From assembly GCA_029891345.1 (NCBI GenBank), contig CM057009.1, positions 288,682,966-288,746,965 of the forward strand: a stretch of DNA of 64,000 nucleotides. The letters are read 5' to 3'. Shown here one piece after another: positions 12,020 to 23,104 of the stretch (position 1 is the first letter of the stretch; each line of letters starts with the position of its first letter). A program made the translations under genes and the position numbers. This stretch comes from Dryococelus australis (lineage: Eukaryota > Arthropoda > Insecta > Phasmatodea > Phasmatidae). The notes under the pieces were generated by a model that had not been told where the DNA came from, did no database searches, and saw nothing but the letters and a program-made list of their open reading frames with translations.

Positions 12020-15000
12020 TATTTTGGAATCCTGAGTTGCCCACAAGGTAGATTCGATCTTCCTTCTGGCTCAATACAGCACTTATAATATAAACCAGAC
12101 AACACTATTTTGGCCACACGTTCAGTGTAAACCTCGTGATCATGGAATGGAACTGGTATTGTGTCACCTAAACCCTGGTGCAATTATCAAGGCAATCTCG
12201 ATAATCCTCGTATAGGAAGGATTGCAGCACATTAGGTTTTACACCCTTCACCATACGTAGCCTATACACTGTTCATTCGAAACAATGTATGCATAAAGCT
12301 TGGGACATTAACATACAAAGTGTGTGATGATGCAGCTGGCACATTCATCCTTCATCACTCCGGTACTGCCTTTGTTCTTGGGAGAGAATCCTTGCGGATT
12401 ATCGAGTGCATAGTTGGATGTAACAAATTGTGTCTTTAAATCTAGGGAAATTACTTCAACACATCTCTACAGGCAATTTCATAGATGTGGCTGTCGGTAT
12501 TGCAATATAAAAGGTTCAAGGCTGGTGGACGAAATTTATCATGCATATACTTACAATGAAATTCGTAATGGGTTAATTTGGAAACGTCAAGAATGGCAAC
12601 CCCAGTGTACAAATGCTTGTTAAATGTAACAGTGATCTTTGATATCTTGATAAGTACAAGATTCTTATTGATGATGAGTCATGCCTAGAATGTTGGAAGC
12701 TCTATCAGTTCTGCAGCTCCATATATAGTGTCAAACCTGGTGATGACTCTTATGTCCCTTTGCCAGCAGACATTCTGGAAAGTTTTTCCATAAACAGCAT
12801 TATTCATTAATTAAAAAAATTATTTCTCAAAGTCATTCATAGCCTGGCCATGTTTGTCAATATTAAACTCGATGTACAGAGCCATTCAAGCCTTTGCTCA
12901 AAGCGCAAACACAATGAATGGAGTCGAGTCTGGTTCCATAAATCAAGTACTGTCTCAGTGTTTCCCCGTGAATAACATAATTCTTCAACAGCATGAGCGT
13001 CAAAAGGAGTTTTCCATACAAGCTGTTAGGAGGTATGCCATTTACTAGATCCAAAAGCAGATCTGATAGCACATTATGGCATTTGTCTGGAAACAACAAA
13101 GGCACTTCCGCAAAAACATGTGTCTCCCTTATTCCCTGTGTCTGCAAAATCGCACGATGATAACACTTCAACCTCAACCCACTCTAAATTGCCAATAGGA
13201 AGCTTGCTCTTCATAGTATGGCTGTACAGGCCATTTAAGTCGAAATAGCAGATGTATTTCGAAGCTACACAAGGGTCATACTCTTCATCCATGTAAATGT
13301 TATTGTCTTCCACACACTTTCTGAAAACATGGGTAATGCAACCCCTAACCCACGTTCAACAAAAAGGTATATATCAGGGTAGGTTAATGGTTCTAGCCAC
13401 ACATCTGTCATAGACAATAAAGAGTCCCATGCAAGTGATGGAGCTGCGACATATATAGTGGGGTCAAGACCAAAATGAGCCAAACATACAGTCCTGAAAA
13501 TTTCTAACACATCTGCCAGCAAACAAGTGTCCACACGTAAATACTGAAGGCGTACTGCAGCATGTTTATGCAGTGGAACACAGCCCATGTGGCTTGGGCA
13601 TGAACATAATCCTAATTGGTAATGCCTTCGCATTTAATGACATTGTGAAATGCGTCCTTTGGTGGGAGTGACATGCACATCAGACTGTCTACGGACTTTA
13701 AAAAGTCATAATGAAAAACTCCCTTCCTCTATGCCAATAAAAATTGGGTGTTGTCTGGAAACATTGTGTAGGTGATACTCAATTGTACAGTTTTCGAATT
13801 ACCTGCTAAAATTTTCCAGCAAGGCACATATGAACTGAAAATAATCAATAAATCTTAACTTGAAATGTTGTGCCTTTCCATTTGAGTCAATCCTATTGGG
13901 AATATGTTTGGTGATCGATTTGTACTTTTCAAGGGTCATTCAAATAACCTGGATTTCACCTGGTTTTCGATTACCATGGTTCCATCAGATTTTGTTACAT
14001 GACGTTCAGCCAGTGGCTTTATGAGAAAGCGAATTTCATAGTTTTGCAGTTTATGAAAAAAAAAAACAAGTTGTTTCTTGGGCAGTCTGAAGTTCAAATT
14101 ACATTTATTAGGAGCGGCCCCTCTGATTTCCCCACTCGGATGGTCATGGTCGACCACAATATTTTCTGTACCAAGTTCCTTCTTACAAATATGACAACAT
14201 TTCTGAGCCGCCAACCTATCTTCATCAGCAGGTGTTTTTAGCTGCATCAGAACAGTTACACTGTATATTTCTGCAAACCACTTTGTCAATTCAATCAATT
14301 TATCTACTAACTGGTTCATACAATCATCACCCACAAAACTAAAAATAGTTACATAATGCTGGATTGTACGAACAAACCAACAAAATGCTACGCTCATATC
14401 GAACAAATTTGTTGATGGTATTTGTATTACTCATATTATGATTGGGAAGGCAAGTGGACAAGGGCTTCAAATATGACTGTGTCGCAATAGGCGATGAAAC
14501 CCAATCTTTGCTGTTTGCTATGACCCTGAGATTGCAAGTAATTCTTGTCCCTAGTAGGGAAAGTACTGCTGACAGAGATCATTCCATTTTGCGATTTACT
14601 CCTCACTACTAAAGTATTGGAGACAATGATCGCAGAGAAATATTTTTTTTACAATTCTTAGTCAACTCATTGTGAAGAAGCTTTCACAAATCCCTAATGG
14701 AAACAAAATTCAAATGGGTGTCATTACCACAAGCACAAATGGCCAATGCATTTACATGACATGCATGTCATACAGGATAAATGCGCATTGGTACGATAAC
14801 CCCATTCTTATCGAAAGTTTCGTCAATAATATTAGTATCTTTGTCTACTTCAGTGTAGACATTGATATAAATATCACTGTTCTCCTCGAACATTCGAATA
14901 TCCTGTAACACTACAGGAACCGACAGCACTTCAGGTAAGCAAAACCTAATGAGGATTTGGATATGAAGTCATTCACCCACATATGTTGAATGCAGGATGG

Positions 15001-15600
15001 GAAGTGAATTACTATGAAATTATAACGTCTGCATAGCACCTTCCTCAGCCAAAAATTATTTCAATTATTTAACCGCTTTGCTGACACTAAGCATTATTGG
15101 CCAGGGTGATTAAGTTGTTAACTCTAACAAAGGGACCCTACACCTTGTAAAAATGTTTTCAAAATTCATGTTAGACTCTACCTGATCATTACATATCTGT
15201 GTGTCAGTCAGCCTACACACGAATGCCGTAGCCAATAGTTGCTATGTCGGGTTAGGCAATTAAGCTTCAACTGAGTTAGAGGAATCGGAAAACGAATTAT
15301 TTTCTATTTCCCTAGACAAAGTCACTCTAATTAACTCGAAAGTCGGCGGTGAGATGGATGAAGCACTACCCGAATCACTCGAATTTTCAGTATCAGATAG
15401 AAACAAATAGTCTGCCAGGAGATCTACTTTTCCGTGTTTGGGGAAAATTATAGCAGATATGTTGCAGATGACGGTCTTTCCATGTGTGAATCAGTGCTCG
15501 AATCACTCAAGTATAGGTTGTCCAACAAAAGATCGAAACAACAGCATCTAGGTTAAAATGTCAACCTCCTGGCAGTTTTTCCTAGGCGTTCTTTTAGTTT
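12020..15600 (-). pseudogene. Protein-primed DNA polymerase B of the Polinton (pPolB)
   Basis: In the intact element this enzyme would replicate the transposon DNA. Minus-strand reading, shifting frame several times, gives family motifs in order. N-terminal region: EVLSVPVVLQDI and IYINVYTEVDKD near 14,830-14,950, then KKIFLCDHCLQYFSSEE near 14,590-14,650. HNH/endonuclease VII-like insertion: CCHICKKELG, VVDHDHPSGEIRGAA and CNLNFR at about 14,090-14,230. Then KYKSITKHIPNRID near 13,890, YLRVDTCLLADVLEIF (exo III) near 13,515, and WDSLL...PDIYLFVERG near 13,370-13,430. Palm: YFDLNGLYSHTM (motif A) near 13,225, NSLYGK (motif B) near 13,020, NLLYCNTDSHIYE (motif C) near 12,495. The C-terminal part runs to about 12,020 (YEDYRDCL, EDRIYL). 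The usual DTDS of motif C reads NTDS. Length fits the 1,100-1,300 residue family. It carries many frameshifts and stops and is inactive. Confidence 0.9.
14090..14250 (-). other. HNH / endonuclease VII-like domain inside the polymerase
   Basis: Within a 156-codon open stretch (13,936-14,406) two CxxC pairs are visible: CCHIC, then CNLNFR after HDHPSGEIRGAA. The HDH plus the RGAAPNKCN box is the signature of the recombination endonuclease VII-type zinc domain commonly embedded in Polinton and related PolB proteins. It is the best preserved piece of the gene. Confidence 0.8.
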
Positions 15601-16999
15601 GCAATGAAAAGATTGTCCAACAAACCAGCAACACTTTGATGTTTACCTTTACTCATAATGATGTAGCATAATTTTTTGTTTCCCAAAGCAATATTTTCAA
15701 CACCACCAAGAATACAAAAGGCTGCATAGCTGAAAAAAGACAAAATACATTATTATAATGTCTCGAAACAATCTTGTAACTGTAAATAAGTATTTTATTA
15801 TAAACACAGGAAAATTTACTTTAAATGTTAAAATGTCTGTTTTAAACCTGTGTTTTCTAAAAAAATATAATTTTAATGATACGTATAAGTTCTATGTTTG
15901 AAAACAAGTTAGCTAAGCTTACAACACAGTTAATACTAGCAAAAATGATTTGTTTGTGACAAAACTTTAAATATTAATTTTAAATATGTGTTCAGCAAGG
16001 GGAATTAACCTGTCACTGCACATTTAAATAACTTACTTAAAAATTCTCAAATTAATAATCATTCTTAAATTTACTTTTAAAAAATTCTTAAAATTACTTT
16101 AATTAAAAAACATTCTTAAGAATTACTTAAATCTTTAACCGTCCATACTTTAACAACTAAATAACATACTTAAAACTTCCCACCCCATCACACATCAAAA
16201 CATTTCATATTTTTGAGTTACTCAAGGGTCATTCACCCATTACACTGACATCCTGCACCCAAACAATGCATTCAGAACAGAGACATGGCTAGGGCTTTGT
16301 GCCCTCCAGGCATGCTTATCATAGCCTGGCTTGGTTCCCAAATCTATTTTTACGTTCCATAATTCACACCCAAACACACAGCAGTCTACCCTAAATTCTC
16401 TTAAAACTAATTAACTAAATTTAATGAAAATACAATTTTCCCCTGCACTCACACTCACAGTCATACACATATTTTCCTCAGAGTACTTAATATTTTATTC
16501 TAGATGGCTTGGCTTGCCTGTATATCCCTCTCAACTCTGCTAATTAAACTCAGATATTCGTACAAATTACATATGGAATGAAATTTTCTCACATTTCTCC
16601 TGCTCTCACATACACTCAGTCATCCGCCTATTTTTAAAACTACTTAAATTTAAATTATATACACAAGCTACCTTGTCACACAACAAACCATTTCATTTGT
16701 TAGAGTTACTCAATACTCATTCATCCATCACACAGACTTCCTTCTCTCAAACAACGCATTCTGAGCAGTGAGTCAGGCAGTACTCTGGCCCTTCAGACAT
16801 GCTGAGTATAGCCTGGCATAGTTCCTTCTTTGATTATCACTGATCCATCATTCACACTCAAACACACAACAACACACCCTTAGACCACAAAAAAATCTTA
16901 AACTCTGTAAAATGCATAAAACTAAGTAAAAAAGTTTAACAACTTCGTACAAAAGACTTCAAAATCTTTAAACTAACAAAAATTACATACATAATGTGA
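15601..16999. other. Polinton interior, no readable gene, with a diverged direct repeat
   Basis: No open frame with family motifs. A block of about 210 bases at about 16,190-16,400 (TTGAGTTACTCAAGGGTCATTCACCC..., CATGCTTATCATAGCCTGGC) recurs diverged at about 16,675-16,885 (TAGAGTTACTCAATACTCATTCATCC..., CATGCTGAGTATAGCCTGGC), a period of about 480 bp. Confidence 0.5.
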
Positions 17000-17004
17000 A
17001 ATTT

Positions 17005-17190
17005 AATTAAATTTCATTAAAGTGTAATGATTCCTACATAAAGTTATTAAATTTCATTAAGGTGTAACCATTTATACAAAAAATTATTAAATTTCATTTA
17101 AGTGTTACAATTTCTACAAAAGTTATTAAATTTCATTAAAGTGTAATAATTTCTGCAAAAGTTATTAAATTTCATAAAGTTTGTTAAAAT
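17005..17190. repeat. AT-rich minisatellite, unit about 48 bp, about four copies
   Basis: TTATTAAATTTCATTAAAG recurs near 17,010, 17,045, 17,090, 17,125 and 17,160, each followed by GTGTAAYNATTTCTAC-type sequence. Period varies from 35 to 50 bases. It sits immediately left of the GC-rich island. Confidence 0.75.
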
Positions 17191-17459
17191 GTTACTAAAT
17201 GATTAAATCATTTGCAAAATATCGGTAAAAGTTATTAATTTGGAAAAGACTTCACAAAATCTAAGTAGGAATTCTCAAAATTTAACAAATTCCAGAATTT
17301 TTTTCTAAGATAATGAATTAAAAATAATAAAAATACTCCAGATAAGAACTGTAAATTAAAAAAAACAATGTGATTATTAAAAAAGAATTCATTAAAGAGC
17401 ATAAAAGAAATGAACATATAAGCACAAAATCGAACAGCCCTAAATGTTATTACTATTTA

Positions 17460-17860
17460 CTAACCTAAGTGCGGCAGCAAAGCTGGCGGGGGCAAGCACT
17501 GGTTTTGGTGGCTGCCTGCCTCCTAGGCTGGGGCAGGATAGCGATGCTGGCTGCCCGCTAAGCTGAAAGCAGGATGGCGAGAGCCGCTGGTGGATGTTTG
17601 CCCCATCGCAGCAGGCCGGCGGGAATGCAGCGGACCACTGTGGATGGCTGTCCGCAAAGGCTGAAGCAGTGATAGGCTAGCCCCGTCCCGGCATGCGCCA
17701 GGGATGCAGTGGGCGGCGGTCAGTATGGTGATGCGCAGAGCAGGAGTAGTCCACATCCCATGGTCTTTGGTTGAGCAATGGCGGCTGCCGCTCTGGTGCG
17801 TGAATATATAACCCGAACCCCCTCCTCCCAGCCCACCCCAGGCGAACCTACACGAACAAT
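17460..17860 (-). promoter_or_regulatory. GC-rich island inside the Polinton, possible promoter
   Basis: About 400 bases of clearly GC-rich sequence stand out against AT-rich neighbours. On the minus strand a TATATATTCA box lies at 17,803-17,812, and a 77-codon ORF starts about 50 bases downstream (17,756 to 17,523). The ORF is rich in Ala, Ser, Pro and His and has no recognised domain. GC content and the TATA spacing could mean a promoter with a leader. Equally it could be a nested GC-rich repeat; CTGGC/GCTGC words recur through it. Confidence 0.3.
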
Positions 17861-18239
17861 GACATTGGTAGGATTTGATAATAAAATGTAATTTTACGAA
17901 AGTAAATATGATTTCTTTAATGTATTAAATAATTTCAATGCAAAAAGAATTTTTTTTTACGAATCAACACATTTTTTTTTAATTTTCTCTTTTACAATTG
18001 TATTAAATTGATACTTTAATGTGAAATATGCATATTTCTTCTGTGTTAGCAATTAAATTAACATTTATTTTCCGATTTCTTATGTATTATATTATGCGAT
18101 ACGATTCCGGAAAGTAATGGTCTTTGTAATGCAGCACGTACAGTTTTTTAAATATCTATTAATTGTAATTATGTAACAACCATTGTGGGAATTGAAGTAT
18201 AGATTATTTGTATAATATTATGTAAGGAATCTGAATTAT

Positions 18240-18410
18240 ATTGCCTGAGAAATTAACTCATGGTTTACCTGGAAATGAACCAAGCTTATAAAGACTGTGA
18301 CTTGGCCAGGAATCAAAGACAGAATCCATATTATCCGTGCCTTACCTGCGATTCGAACCCAGAACCCGCATTGTGGCGTTATATGACTTTGCCACAGGGG
18401 CCAGCGATGT
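18240..18410 (-). mobile_element. tRNA-derived SINE nested in the Polinton
   Basis: On the minus strand a box A-like TGGCAAAGTCATATAACG (about 18,393-18,376) is followed by GGGTTCGAATCGC (about 18,360-18,348), a near-consensus box B, at tRNA-like spacing. The tail (to about 18,240) is not tRNA-like. Boundaries are approximate and no duplicated target was seen. Confidence 0.45.
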
Positions 18411-19689
18411 AAAACCTCTATTTTTGTGTACTTGTGTTGTAAAATTATTTATTAAAATAATTATGTGCATGGATGAGCTGTTTGTAACTGTGGTGGGCCA
18501 GATCTACGAGAATGGGGACAGGAAATGTGACAAGTTACTCTTGCTTTTAGTTTTTCCAAAGGTTTTTCAAGCTCTTGGTGGGGTGGGCTGGACCATGAGG
18601 ACAGAGGAGGCTTGGATAGTTGGAAGCCTAGGATGGGACACGGACAAAAAATTGACAAGCTCGGCCTGGAATGTCAAGTGGTGCTCGCACATCAGTGTTT
18701 CTTTGAAATATTATAACTATTTTTTTCTGGATACAGTATGATAATAAAAAGTATTTCACATGCCTTCAGATATTTTTTAAAATCAAGTAATATATTGAAA
18801 TTTGCTAAACATTTTAGGAAGTAATTCGTAGTTGTTTAAGTTGTGACTGAAGTTTTGTCGTTCCTTTTTTAGTAGGCTTATCTCATAGTTGAGAGAGACA
18901 GGGATTCTCTGTTTAAGTTTTATTGAAAGCTAGCAATGTGCTCTGTTCCCGAGCAAGTCTTGTAAAAAAATGTTTTGAACAAAACGGTTTACTCTGTAAC
19001 CTTAAATGTAAACTGTTAAAAATTGTTTTAACTTGTCTCGTAAAGGATCCATGATATACCATGTGTAAAATTATCCTGTAGAATTGATATACAGCATCAG
19101 CCTTCATGTTGAAGATAGTATGGCATTTTTAAAACTGTTATTCCTTCAGGCTTGAATTCACCTTAGTAATTTTTGTTGAAATTGCGATCGAATATATTTT
19201 TTAATTCTTAAGACACAAGTTTTTGTTTTTCTTGTTAAGAACTACCAGTTCACTTATTACTCTCATAGTATATGCGATTTTAATAGCGACTAAACTTCAC
19301 AAGAACCATGCACTATTTTTTTCTCTGTTTATTAATCAGAATATTTTTTCTTGGGGTAACCAAAGCATTTATTACACTTTATTAACAAGAGTATTTTTTT
19401 TTCTTAGTGAACCCAAAACATTTTGTAAAGGCAAAATAAATATACACTAATGTGGTCATGTTTACCTCACAGATTTATTCAACAATTTGCACAAATATTG
19501 GAATTTTCTTTAAACAGTTTGTTTCAATATTACACAAGTTAGGAGGATTCAAAATACACAATACATTTAAAAATATTTTGTGTGAAATACAATGACCAAT
19601 AATTTTAAAATACTCCTAATATTTCACAAAGTAGATATATATATTTATTTATATATCATTGTATTTTAAGGAACAAATAATGTTAGCAA

Positions 19690-19880
19690 AACTTACACAA
19701 GGTGCCCTACGAATATTTTAACACAGGTAAGTATAAGGTAACCAACATATATTTTAACACAGGTAAGTGACGGTTGACCTACAAATATTTTAAATCAGGT
19801 AAGTATAGAGTGATCGACAAATATTTCAACACAAAGTAATCCAGAAATATTTTCACAATAGTAAGTAAAGGATGTTACTA
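19690..19880. repeat. Minisatellite, unit about 45 bp, about five copies
   Basis: ATATTTTAACACAGGTAAGT recurs near 19,713, 19,750, 19,790, 19,825 (degenerate) and 19,845 (degenerate). The unit carries a CAG/GTAAGT word that looks like a splice donor in each copy, which would confuse gene finders. Confidence 0.75.
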
Positions 19881-19928
19881 TAGTTATAAGCTGTTTGTGA
19901 CTTCAGTAAACAATATTATCATATATTT

Positions 19929-20153
19929 TCATAGAATTGGATCCAGATCTCCTTGTTGAAGTCTACTTTCGACGATAGAACTTTTCTTACATTCTGGTTT
20001 TATTCTGTCTGTTTGAATAAACACTTCTTTACATTCAGGGGAGTGTAACACAACACTTTCAACCAAGTATAGATATGTCTCAATGTAATGTGAATGCACA
20101 TATTCAATACTATGTGGAAGAGGTGAGGTTGCAGTCATATAAAAATAGGACAT
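19929..20153 (-). pseudogene. Polinton-internal ORF fragment, unassigned
   Basis: A 74-codon open stretch with a hydrophobic/aromatic middle (YIETYLYLVESVVL) and two Cys (SPECKEV, PECKKSS). No family recognised. Same strand as the polymerase and the other fragments to its right, so probably part of the same decayed gene block. No reason to call it functional. Confidence 0.3.
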
Positions 20154-20522
20154 TTTGCAGCATCACTGCACTGAATTAATTCATGGCTTTTCTCATATCT
20201 CAGCAGAAAATAAATAACCTTAAAATGGAACATCGAATCTCTGAAAATTCCAGAACTCCATAACATATTAGACACATTAGACATGTCTGGTTTCACTGTA
20301 ACATAGGGTATTTCCTGGATGAAAGAACATCATGTTACGTGTTTGCTCTCTAACACCCAACTAAGAACAATTAGCTCGGATAAATGTATGTATACTGATA
20401 ATTTATTCTCCAAATTGCAAGTTAAAATGTGTTAGAGGACAACATTTTACTTTTGTTAATTTTATTGCTTGATGCACATAATAATTTGATAAAAAACACC
20501 CAGTGCATAATAAATATGCAAA

Positions 20523-20744
20523 CTATTCGTTATTGTGTACGAACATATTAATTTTATTATCACATTCTTCGAAATACTGAAATGGTAAAACAGTATCTGT
20601 ATTATGAACAAGGTATTTCAGACTGTTCTCTTTCTCACAATATGACATTACAATGTGTTCGCCCTTAGTTTTACAGATTTTTTTCTCTATCCTGTATGGT
20701 CTGCACTGGTTTACAAGACATTCAGAACTTTTGCAGTTAGTCAA
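20523..20744 (-). pseudogene. Polinton-internal ORF fragment, Cys-rich, unassigned
   Basis: A 73-codon stretch with cysteines at NCKSSECLVNQC, KKICKT, SYCEKE and EECDNK, spaced like a metal-binding or disulphide-rich protein. No recognised domain. Separated from the next fragment by about 180 bases with stops in all minus frames that I checked. Confidence 0.3.
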
Positions 20745-20921
20745 ACTGGAATCAAAATTACTTGGGTCATTGCGTTTTTAAAAAACCAATCCAATATGAA
20801 CATTTGAAATTAATGTCTACCTCACACATTTCCTTAACTATTATATGTGAATATGCCACTCTATAAGTAACAGAAGACAAACAATTTTTAATAAATTCAT
20901 AGTTACAAGTAGGGGAGGACA

Positions 20922-21370
20922 TTATTCAGAATTTGCAACTTCACAAGCATATATATTACACACTGAAGGAAAAACTAGACCACCTTGCTCGAAAATGAAG
21001 TTGTGAATGTCTCCATCACATGTTTCCTCCCAGTGGATAGTAGTTCCCTGGTGAAGTCTGGTGAGTTGGTATGAGATGACCCCATTGCTGCACTGTTCTT
21101 CCACTTCTTGGTTAAGGTTGGCTGACATCAGCTCTTCAAATATAGATGGCAATTCACTGTCGGGGTGGATAAACCTCACAGCAAAATCAGTGCATGCTAA
21201 GCCTTAACCAAAGTGAATGCCAAGACTGGAATCGAAAGTGTAGCACCAATGTTCGATATGGTTGCACACTTGAACTTGTAGAATACCATTGTATGGCTTA
21301 AAGAATAGTCTTCTGTATCCTATTTGCAGGACCTCATAAACGACTGTGGGGTTGAAGATGCTAAATATGA
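20922..21370 (-). pseudogene. Polinton-internal ORF fragment, unassigned
   Basis: An 85-codon ORF (to 21,179) extends upstream, after one stop, into a further open stretch (TVVYEVLQIGYRRLFF, VCNHIEHWCYTF) to about 21,370, so the original protein was at least about 145 residues here. The C-terminal end reads CDGDIHNFIFEQGGLVFPS. I recognise no family. A capsid or minor structural protein is what Polintons carry in such a position, but nothing in the residues proves it. Confidence 0.35.
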
Positions 21371-21384
21371 CTTACACTTTAATA

Positions 21385-21768
21385 TTAAATGCTCTCCTTT
21401 ATATAGTCTGTGATGTAGGTGTTTTTACTTTGAAAGATGTTGCTTTGCCACATGCCACAGGGTGACTTTAATTCCTGATTACCTATCTGCATAACATGTG
21501 CCTTGTTGTCACAATGTTCTGTCCACACTATAGGTACAGAACAGCAACATCTCTTCTGCATGAAGTATTCAATTTTCTTATGAGACATATGTTTCATTAT
21601 GAATTTAGAAAAAACTTCACATTCTAGTTGACTGACATTGCAAGGTAGCTTGATGTCAGGCCATAAGTTATATAAATCACAAGTATTTGCCCATAAAAAA
21701 CATCGAACACTTAAAAATTTTCTGTCGGACTGATTAACGATAAACGCCAATGTTCTTCCCCGTTGCAC
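21385..21768 (-). pseudogene. Polinton-internal ORF, 127 codons, unassigned
   Basis: The longest open stretch in the block. It has a cysteine cluster (QKRCCCSVPIVWTEHCDNK) and ends in a hydrophilic tail. The following fragment (20,922-21,370) is only a few codons away in another frame, so they may be one protein broken by a frameshift. No recognised domain, no signal peptide or transmembrane segment visible. Confidence 0.35.
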
Positions 21769-22024
21769 ATTCGAATTTCTAGTGGAACATCTTCTTCATG
21801 TCGAAACCACACTCGCCTCTAATCTGGAGTAGCACTAGCGTATTGAAGTAATGAGTCGAACCACTCCATTGTAACTGATGTGCTGCTGTTGTATGTATGT
21901 TCCATTTTTTTTTCACCAAATAATTATTGTTTTTCAAAGAATAAATGTTTTTTATACTATGCCAGGAGTGTACCACCGAGTGAGTTTAAATATTATTTTA
22001 CAACTTTTCCTAATTTCATCTTAG

Positions 22025-22387
22025 TTAAATCAAACTTGCAGACAAAAACAATACTCTACCACACCTCGCAGTCCCACCTCCCACAAGGCGATATTTTAAT
22101 GCTGCTAATTCCTTAGATTGGAGTGCTCTGTTGTTTGTGGTTACATGTTTCAGTCCACATGGTGGGGCTGTCATAAAACTCTCTACTGAAGTTATATTTA
22201 ATTTGTCTAAATTCATGCTTTTTTGTAATTTATTCGCTTCTGTTTTAAAAAAACAGATTCCAAGACAAACAAGGCAGTTCGCTATAAGGTTGCATGTTAA
22301 ACAGTGGACAGTCATCTTGCTCATAACACAATACATGTTCTGTGTATTTATTTCCTTCGAAAGATTGTGCAAAGTTCCAATGTTCAT
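22025..22387 (-). pseudogene. Polinton-internal ORF, 120 codons, unassigned
   Basis: Starts with a Cys-rich segment (YCVMSK, HCLTCNLIANCLVCLGIC) compatible with a zinc-binding module with two CxxC-like pairs, then a hydrophilic part with TAPPCGLKHVTTNN. Function unknown. Same strand and block as its neighbours. Confidence 0.35.
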
Positions 22388-22599
22388 CTCTATTACACAT
22401 CTGGAATTGGGAGTATATGTTCTTTAGAGATGTGAATCACACTCACCTGTAACTTGGAGTAATAATGGAGTATGTCTGCTGTGGATTTAATATCTTGATT
22501 TCAAAATTTTTTACGCAGTTCTGGATATGTAACAGATCAATTTTCTAAATTATTATGTTTACACATACATAGGATGTGGTACAACGTTTTCTCTTATAG

Positions 22600-23034
22600 T
22601 TTCGCATTGGCATTGCGAACATAACATTTTTTATCACAATGATTAGTATAGTAACAATTTACTAGCGAATTAATGCTTAAACTGTCATGATAACTTCTGA
22701 TGTTTGCAATTTCTGTATTAGTCAGACTTTATAAAATTTCTTTCTGCATATTTCCCAGCACATATACAGGATAGTCATCGAGCAGTGCCTCGTTCATATA
22801 GTGAAAAGAGTGTTCATAAGCTATATCACCAGAATCCCATTTCAAACTGTGTACTTCGTACATTTTATTTCGGAAACACATTTTCAATTCCTGATTTAAA
22901 GTAAACCAAGGTTTCGGAGCTTTGAAAGACAACAGTTTTGTGCCATTAGCATCAGTGGCATAAGAAATTGCGAGTTCTTTATTTATAAAAGTATTGTCTT
23001 GATAATTTTCGAAGCCTTCCACAAAACACGTCAT
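22600..23034 (-). pseudogene. Small Polinton-associated ORF of a recurring hypothetical type
   Basis: A 101-codon ORF (22,729-23,034) starts FVEGFENYQDNTFINKELA and continues SFKAPKPWFTL, HSLKWDSGDIAYE and YPVYVLGNMQKE. This order (an early acidic residue, a K/R-P-W segment, a G/S-LKWxSGxxxYE box, then VYVLG) matches a small hypothetical protein type that I have seen associated with Polinton-like insect elements, sometimes suggested to be nuclease-like; I recall the pattern but no verified function. Homology-like reading continues after a stop to about 22,600 (IRSYHDS, HCDKKCYVRNANAK), where a Cys/His tail is usual. Confidence 0.45.
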
Positions 23035-23104
23035 AATTGTTAATTGTATGATTACAAGTTTCAGTCAAAGAATTTAACAATCTAATTTGGTTTACAAAAG
23101 CTCA

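Noticed and set aside
12414-12623. A plus-strand ORF with RCGCRYCNIKG resembling a zinc-binding protein
   Set aside because: The opposite strand here encodes motif C of the polymerase, with continuing homology on either side.
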